NCBI GenBank assembly: GCA_964406095.1
Contig: CAYOQJ010000104.1
Location: 1-34,509, forward strand
Source: M55B167 sp964406095
Lineage (GTDB): Bacteria; Verrucomicrobiota; Kiritimatiellia; RFP12; UBA1067
Direction of reading: 5' to 3'
Length of the DNA: 34,509 nucleotides
Shown: positions 30,503 through 34,509 of the stretch, piece after piece
Position numbering within the stretch: the first letter of the stretch is position 1
How the letters are laid out: every line of letters starts with the position of its first letter
Made by a program: the position numbers and the translations under genes
Notes under the pieces: model-generated
The model's database searches: none
Seen by the model: only the letters and a program-made list of their open reading frames with translations
What the model was told of the DNA's origin: nothing

Positions 30503-32269
30503 CTACTGAGCACTCATTCCGACGATACGCCACAGATGGCCCGTGCCGCGGACATAGATTGATCCTTCAACAAAAACTGGTGTGGCGAAGATACCCTCTC
30601 CCATAGGATTAAGTGCCAGCTCTTGAGCCTCGCGTCCGGTTTCAAAAACGCGGAAATCGCCCTTTTCACGATCAACCGCATAAAGACGTCCGTCGACGAT
30701 GATCGGTGAAGCATAGTATCCATTATCAAACTCCTTGATCCAGAGCAACTTGCCGTCCTTCAGATCATGACATGCAACTTCACCGGCATCGGTGGTGTAG
30801 TAAACCAGCCCTTCACTCATAACCGGGCTGGCCACATCCGGCAAGTTGCCATCTTCCCAGAGCCAGAGGCGTTTCGGCGGCAGGACAGGATCGGCATTCA
30901 GTTTATAAGCGACCATGCGCGAGTAGCAGTTGGCCGCGACCCAGGTGTCGTTCTCCCAGGTGATGGAGGGGGCGATTTCACCACCAACAGCATTCACATC
31001 CCACAACTTGCTGCCAGTGGCAAGTTCAACTCCCCAGGTGCTGTCGCAGGCGTGTATCAGCACAATCGGTTTGTCACAGGTCTGCATAACAATTGGCGTA
31101 CTCCATGACATCCCCTCTGCACGTTCGGTTTTCCAGATGGTCGCCCCGTCGCTTGTGTTAAGTGCCATGATTTCAGCATCCTCATCCTGATCCCACTGTA
31201 TCAACAGCATACTGCCCTGATAGGTAAGTGATGAAGCATGCCCGTAACTGTTGGCCGGTCTTCCCAGGTAGCGGCTCCAAACAATCGCACCGCTGTGATC
31301 GAGGGCCGCCAAATCCCCACTTGCGAATATAACATAAACACGCTGATCATCACAGGCTGGCGAGGATGCTGCGAAGCCAGTATCTGCGGTAACTTCGGGC
31401 AACTCCACGCCGGATGGGGCACCATCCGGTATCTCGGTCATCCAGAGTTGTTCACCACTCTGCGTGCTGTAACACCAAACGCGTCGTGCCGTGCGGCTGC
31501 CGGTTGTCAGAAAAATTTTATCATTCCAGAGCACCGGAGTGGAGAAACCGGATTCAGACAGCTCGACCTTCCATTTTACGCCTTCATCCGTGACACCGTC
31601 CCACTTCAGCGGCACGGATTCAAGCTCGACCCGTCCAGTCATAAGGGGCCCCCGCAGATTGGGCCACTGCCCGGTCAGATCATCCCGGTCAACACCCAAC
31701 ATACAGGCACAGACATTCTGCTGACCATTGGTTAATGCTTTATTGGTTAAACTGGCACGCAGTTCACGATCTGGCACCGATTTGACAGCCGGACTGTGCC
31801 GCACTTGAAGAGTGACGGCAAAGATGGTCAGTAAGGTGCCTGCAACCAACAGTGCCTGCACCGCCAGCCGATCGGAACGTGCCGGATCACGCTCGACAAC
31901 CGCGCGAGGATCAGGAATTTTCAGACCCAGACGCCAAGCCAAACCAAAACTGGCTGCCGTCAGCAACAGGCTCATTACCAGCATCACCATACCGTTCTGA
32001 CGGAAGGTCAGACTGTTAAAATAGGTATGCCGTGCCAGACGATCAAGTTCCCGCGCCAATGCGAGTGCCTCGGTGTTTTGCGGATTTTCACGCACCCCGG
32101 CCAATGCCCGTTCAAGTACTTCGGAGCGTACTGTGGCACTGTGTCCCGATTTATACCAGTCCAGCGTTAAAAATGTGGCAACGGTGAAGGTGAAGACAAG
32201 AATGACAAAGGCAACCGCCCGGGCACAGTTGCGCAGCAGTGTTATGCGGGCTATCATTTTTTTATCCAT
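30503..32269 (-). CDS. Membrane-anchored PQQ-like beta-propeller protein
   Basis: 588-aa protein with three predicted transmembrane helices (about 17-36, 93-112 and 136-154) and a soluble helical segment between the first two. From about 200 to the end is an eight-bladed-type PQQ-like repeat region with recurring WxxxL and G-LYAVD motifs (GEQLWMTEIPDG, GSKLWDVNAVGG, GKLLWIKEFDNG). The opening WPNLRGPLMTG resembles the WPQWRGP start common in planctomycete PQQ-like proteins. No clear PQQ ligands can be assigned, so it may bind proteins or glycans. No Shine-Dalgarno precedes ATG 32269. It is the first gene of the group with the two sulfatases; function unknown. Confidence 0.85.
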   Translation of the reverse strand: MDKKMIARITLLRNCARAVAFVILVFTFTVATFLTLDWYKSGHSATVRSEVLERALAGVRENPQNTEALALARELDRLARHTYFNSLTFRQNGMVMLVMSLLLTAASFGLAWRLGLKIPDPRAVVERDPARSDRLAVQALLVAGTLLTIFAVTLQVRHSPAVKSVPDRELRASLTNKALTNGQQNVCACMLGVDRDDLTGQWPNLRGPLMTGRVELESVPLKWDGVTDEGVKWKVELSESGFSTPVLWNDKIFLTTGSRTARRVWCYSTQSGEQLWMTEIPDGAPSGVELPEVTADTGFAASSPACDDQRVYVIFASGDLAALDHSGAIVWSRYLGRPANSYGHASSLTYQGSMLLIQWDQDEDAEIMALNTSDGATIWKTERAEGMSWSTPIVMQTCDKPIVLIHACDSTWGVELATGSKLWDVNAVGGEIAPSITWENDTWVAANCYSRMVAYKLNADPVLPPKRLWLWEDGNLPDVASPVMSEGLVYYTTDAGEVACHDLKDGKLLWIKEFDNGYYASPIIVDGRLYAVDREKGDFRVFETGREAQELALNPMGEGIFATPVFVEGSIYVRGTGHLWRIVGMSAQ

Positions 32270-32277
32270 TGCTTGCC

Positions 32278-32306
32278 ATTATCGCAATTCCGGCTCTGAA
32301 AAACAA
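32278..32306 (-). promoter_or_regulatory. Predicted promoter for the beta-propeller/sulfatase group, possibly leaderless
   Basis: On the minus strand TTGTTT (32301-32306), a 17-nt spacer and GATAAT (32278-32283, five of six). The ATG at 32269 begins 8 nt after the -10 box, the same geometry as the oppD promoter, and again there is no clear Shine-Dalgarno. Confidence 0.4.
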
Positions 32307-32488
32307 GAACCCTGCCCGGTCTTTTTTCTAACCCGTTATGGATTATTCCACAACTTTGCAGAACATATGATATGATACGAATCTGCGCTGAAAGAGTGTT
32401 CGGCTACCTGCCAGTGCGTACGCACGCAGGCGTACAGGTGGCTGAAAGCAACCGTGGCCTGAAATTTCCTGTGAAAGGTGATGATCTG

Positions 32489-33436
32489 ATGGAAGCTGAA
32501 ATCGAGAGTAGCACTGTGACATATCCGGCGCCTTGGCTGCGCCTGCTGAGGCTGCCCAATCTGCTAACGGTGCCCGGCGATGCCGTCGCCGGTTTTCTGC
32601 TCACAGTTACGCATAACGGTAATTGGCAACCTTTCCGGTTATTGTTTGCGATGGCGGCGGCAATCCTGCTGTACTCCTTCGGGTTACTGCTCAACGACAT
32701 CATGGATATGAATGTCGATCTACAAGAACGACCTGAGCGTCCTCTGCCCTCTGGCGCAGTATCTCTGAACAGCGCACTCGGAGTGGCAGTTGCCTGCGCG
32801 TTGACCGGACTCAATCTGGCACTATTCGCCGGACTGAACACCCTCCTGATCGCAGCAACACTGGCGCTAATGATCATTCTCTATAACGGTGTTCTCAAAA
32901 AGTGGCTCCTACCGGGTATCATCGCGATGGGACTCTGCCGAGGCATGAGCTTTGCACTGGGTGTGAGTGCTGCACTGCCGCGCAAAGGATTCAATGACGG
33001 CTGGTTGAATCCAAGCGTCATTTTAGGTTTCGTCGTTGTTTTTCTGAGTATCACTGCACTGAGTGCTGTTGCGCGTGATGAAATGCGGCAGCAAAAGCGC
33101 AAAACCTCTCTGCCATTGCTGCCGTTTACCGCTTTAATGCTGACACTCCCGCCACTGCTGATCATACAGTGGAATCATGGACTTCTGAAACAGCCCATGT
33201 TGTCAGCCGCACTTTTTCTATTGATCATGGCACTGATGCATGCCTGGCTGCTGGGCACCACTCTTTATCGTCTACAACCGGTACCGATTACAGTCGGCGG
33301 ACACCTCCGCAATCACCTGCTGGTGCAAGCCTGCCTGTGTGCATTGTGTAATCGTCCCGGTCTGGGGGTGGCACTGATACTGGTGCTGAGCGTGCCGTTG
33401 TGCAGTGTCCTGCAACGCCGATTTTACAGTAGCTGA
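32489..33436 (+). CDS. UbiA-family prenyltransferase, possibly EboC-like
   Basis: 315-aa integral membrane protein with about eight or nine hydrophobic segments. The first aspartate-rich motif, NDxxDxxxD, is intact (N69, D70, D73, D77), followed by RPERPLPSG (81-89), typical of UbiA-like enzymes that transfer a prenyl chain from an isoprenoid diphosphate. The second motif region reads AVARDEMRQQKRKTS. The RPERPLPSG context recalls EboC of the ebo cluster, but no other ebo genes are present, so aromatic-quinone, heme or lipid acceptors remain possible. ATG 32489 has AAAGGTG 8 nt upstream; a longer frame from 32372 adds 39 unconserved residues and is rejected. It diverges from the beta-propeller gene. 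Confidence 0.82.
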   Translation: MEAEIESSTVTYPAPWLRLLRLPNLLTVPGDAVAGFLLTVTHNGNWQPFRLLFAMAAAILLYSFGLLLNDIMDMNVDLQERPERPLPSGAVSLNSALGVAVACALTGLNLALFAGLNTLLIAATLALMIILYNGVLKKWLLPGIIAMGLCRGMSFALGVSAALPRKGFNDGWLNPSVILGFVVVFLSITALSAVARDEMRQQKRKTSLPLLPFTALMLTLPPLLIIQWNHGLLKQPMLSAALFLLIMALMHAWLLGTTLYRLQPVPITVGGHLRNHLLVQACLCALCNRPGLGVALILVLSVPLCSVLQRRFYSS

Positions 33437-33462
33437 CTGAACCACTCGATTAGCTTTTTCAG

Positions 33463-33497
33463 CGACAGGCGCGGGCGAAATCCCGCTACAGCTGTCG
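33463..33497 (+). other. Hairpin downstream of the UbiA-family gene
   Basis: CGACAG (33463-33468) pairs with CTGTCG (33492-33497), and inside it GCGGG (33471-33475) pairs with CCCGC (33482-33486). It follows the stop by 26 nt, with no U-tract after it. It may stabilise the 3' end or be an intergenic repeat. Confidence 0.35.
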
Positions 33498-33624
33498 AGT
33501 TGCAAACGACCCAGCGACCGCATTTTGCCGATCATAAAGTGGCTACTCCATTGCTTATGAGAAGTAACACGACGGTTTCCGCTGTAGCACCGATGCCCTC
33601 ACCGGCCATAATCAGCTGACAAGT

Positions 33625-34509
33625 TCATCCACCCTGCAGAGCGTAGGGTGGAGTCGGTGCAGCGCTTTTTTGCGCCGCGTTTTCAATCTGCTTTCTGAGC
33701 TGATTTTCATCTACCAACAAACTCAGCGTTATATTTTTTTCTCCCGGTACAATTTTGCAGTTTTGTGCCAGAGCGGCCATCTCTGGATTCTGCGCAGCCT
33801 GCATAGACAACATAGCCTGAAACCCCTGCAAAACCATACCGATCTGCTGTGCGCTAGCCGCGTCAGTTGCCGCAATTTCGGCACTGAGCAGCAAATCGGC
33901 CTTATCGATTTGGGGTTGATCGACAAATAACTTGAGTGCTTTGGCCTGCGACAGCATCTGAAGTTGAGAATTGGCTTTGCCCGCGGGCATTTCACCGACA
34001 TCACAGGCTACCATTGAAAAAAAGCGATTAGCTTTCATTTCGATCACACCTGCCAGGGGACTCTCAGCAGTGAGTGGCTCTCCCTTGCCATCCATCAGAT
34101 CAAGATGTTTCTTCAGGGTGGTGCTGTTATTCGCTGCAACCGCCAGATTGGCGTTGACAAAACAGGCATGATGATTTTTACCGCCATCCGCCCAGCTAAG
34201 CATGTTATGAATGCCGTACTGCTCACTTTTAAAAGAGTCGTTGCCTCCCAGAATCGTGACCAGCTTGTTGACATCAAAACGTCCTTCGGCATAAATTGCT
34301 CCATCCGGCTGCCCCTCGCCGCTGCTAGAGATGAAGACAGCATCAATATCTTGCATGAAATCAATGCCACTGATTGCTGTCAGGGCGTTGAGTTTGCGGG
34401 TCGCCTTTTCATCCATGCTGTTTTTGAAAAGTTCTCCGGTTTTTGAGTTAGCCAGTTGCTTGACATCAATGCGTGCCAGTACCCTACTGCTCGCCGGAAA
34501 GTTGGAAAT
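33625..34509 (-). CDS. Hypothetical protein, 5' end beyond the window
   Basis: The minus-strand frame stays open from the stop at 33625 to the right edge (34509), giving at least 294 residues; the ATG at 34416 is internal, since 31 upstream in-frame codons are also coding-like (for example SRVLARIDVKQLANSKTGEL). The sequence is alanine- and leucine-rich with regular alpha/beta character, segments such as DAVFISSSGEGQPDGAIYAEG and ESPLAGVIEMKANRFFSMVA, and a proline-rich tail. It resembles in style large uncharacterised secreted or lipoprotein-like proteins of PVC bacteria, but I do not recognise the family. A signal peptide would be beyond the window. Confidence 0.75.
   Translation of the reverse strand: MSNFPASSRVLARIDVKQLANSKTGELFKNSMDEKATRKLNALTAISGIDFMQDIDAVFISSSGEGQPDGAIYAEGRFDVNKLVTILGGNDSFKSEQYGIHNMLSWADGGKNHHACFVNANLAVAANNSTTLKKHLDLMDGKGEPLTAESPLAGVIEMKANRFFSMVACDVGEMPAGKANSQLQMLSQAKALKLFVDQPQIDKADLLLSAEIAATDAASAQQIGMVLQGFQAMLSMQAAQNPEMAALAQNCKIVPGEKNITLSLLVDENQLRKQIENAAQKSAAPTPPYALQGG

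Noticed and set aside
32372..32488. Upstream extension of the UbiA-family protein
   Set aside because: It would add 39 polar residues before the first helix; ATG 32489 has the ribosome binding site.
1..34509. tRNA or rRNA genes in the gaps
   Set aside because: I looked for T-loop-like GTTCGA(A/T)TC contexts and cloverleaf arms in intergenic DNA and saw none; one GTTCGAGTC match lies inside iorB coding sequence.

Overview
The window looks like a chromosomal segment of a Gram-negative, probably anaerobic, polysaccharide-degrading bacterium of the PVC superphylum, most likely Kiritimatiellota or Lentisphaerota. This is inferred from gene content: LPS and outer-membrane biogenesis genes (lpxD, skp/ompH, bamA, htrA/degP), two exported formylglycine-type sulfatases, a HEAT-repeat/DUF1080 protein beside a Tat-exported Gfo/Idh/MocA oxidoreductase, and anaerobic redox genes (indolepyruvate:ferredoxin oxidoreductase, rubredoxin). 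No rRNA, tRNA, CRISPR array, prophage or intact transposase gene was seen.

Layout. 1-149 is a noncoding repeat block. 150-925 (minus) holds a zinc-ribbon/coiled-coil protein and ribosomal protein L28. 1178-3591 (plus) holds two Opp/Dpp-type ABC ATPases without permeases, then Maf. PgsA (minus, 3631-4248) diverges from an XRE/zinc-ribbon regulator that abuts an ELM1-family gene (plus, 4488-5990); the AT-rich gap between them is full of operator-like repeats. After a bidirectional terminator come, on the minus strand, HEAT-DUF1080 and Gfo/Idh, then HtrA/DegP with a strong terminator. The 507-bp gap upstream of degP is packed with short repeats and a duplicated piece of degP. Next is the minus-strand envelope cluster bamA-skp-lpxD. 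A plus-strand run follows: hisH-hisF-ruvB-galE-UDG. A minus-strand run follows it: rubredoxin, trmB, iorB, iorA, pgi, two sulfatases and a membrane-anchored beta-propeller protein. The window closes with a UbiA-family prenyltransferase (plus) and a hypothetical protein running off the right edge (minus).

How the genes fit together. The bamA-skp-lpxD-degP stretch is an outer-membrane assembly and quality-control neighbourhood. The HEAT-DUF1080/oxidoreductase pair and the sulfatase/beta-propeller group look like accessory exported functions for glycans. IorAB with pgi and rubredoxin fits anaerobic fermentative metabolism. Most other genes are housekeeping.

The main unexplained signal is noncoding. 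There is a compact cluster of TTAGGGACAGGCACTATTTT repeats enclosing a 56-bp copy of the degP catalytic-histidine segment. A 53-bp inverted repeat is shared between the window start and position 21656. Near-identical 40-bp direct repeats flank trmB. Two genes with no clear ribosome binding site have a predicted -10 box only 8 nt before ATG. No complete novel defence or mobile system could be supported.
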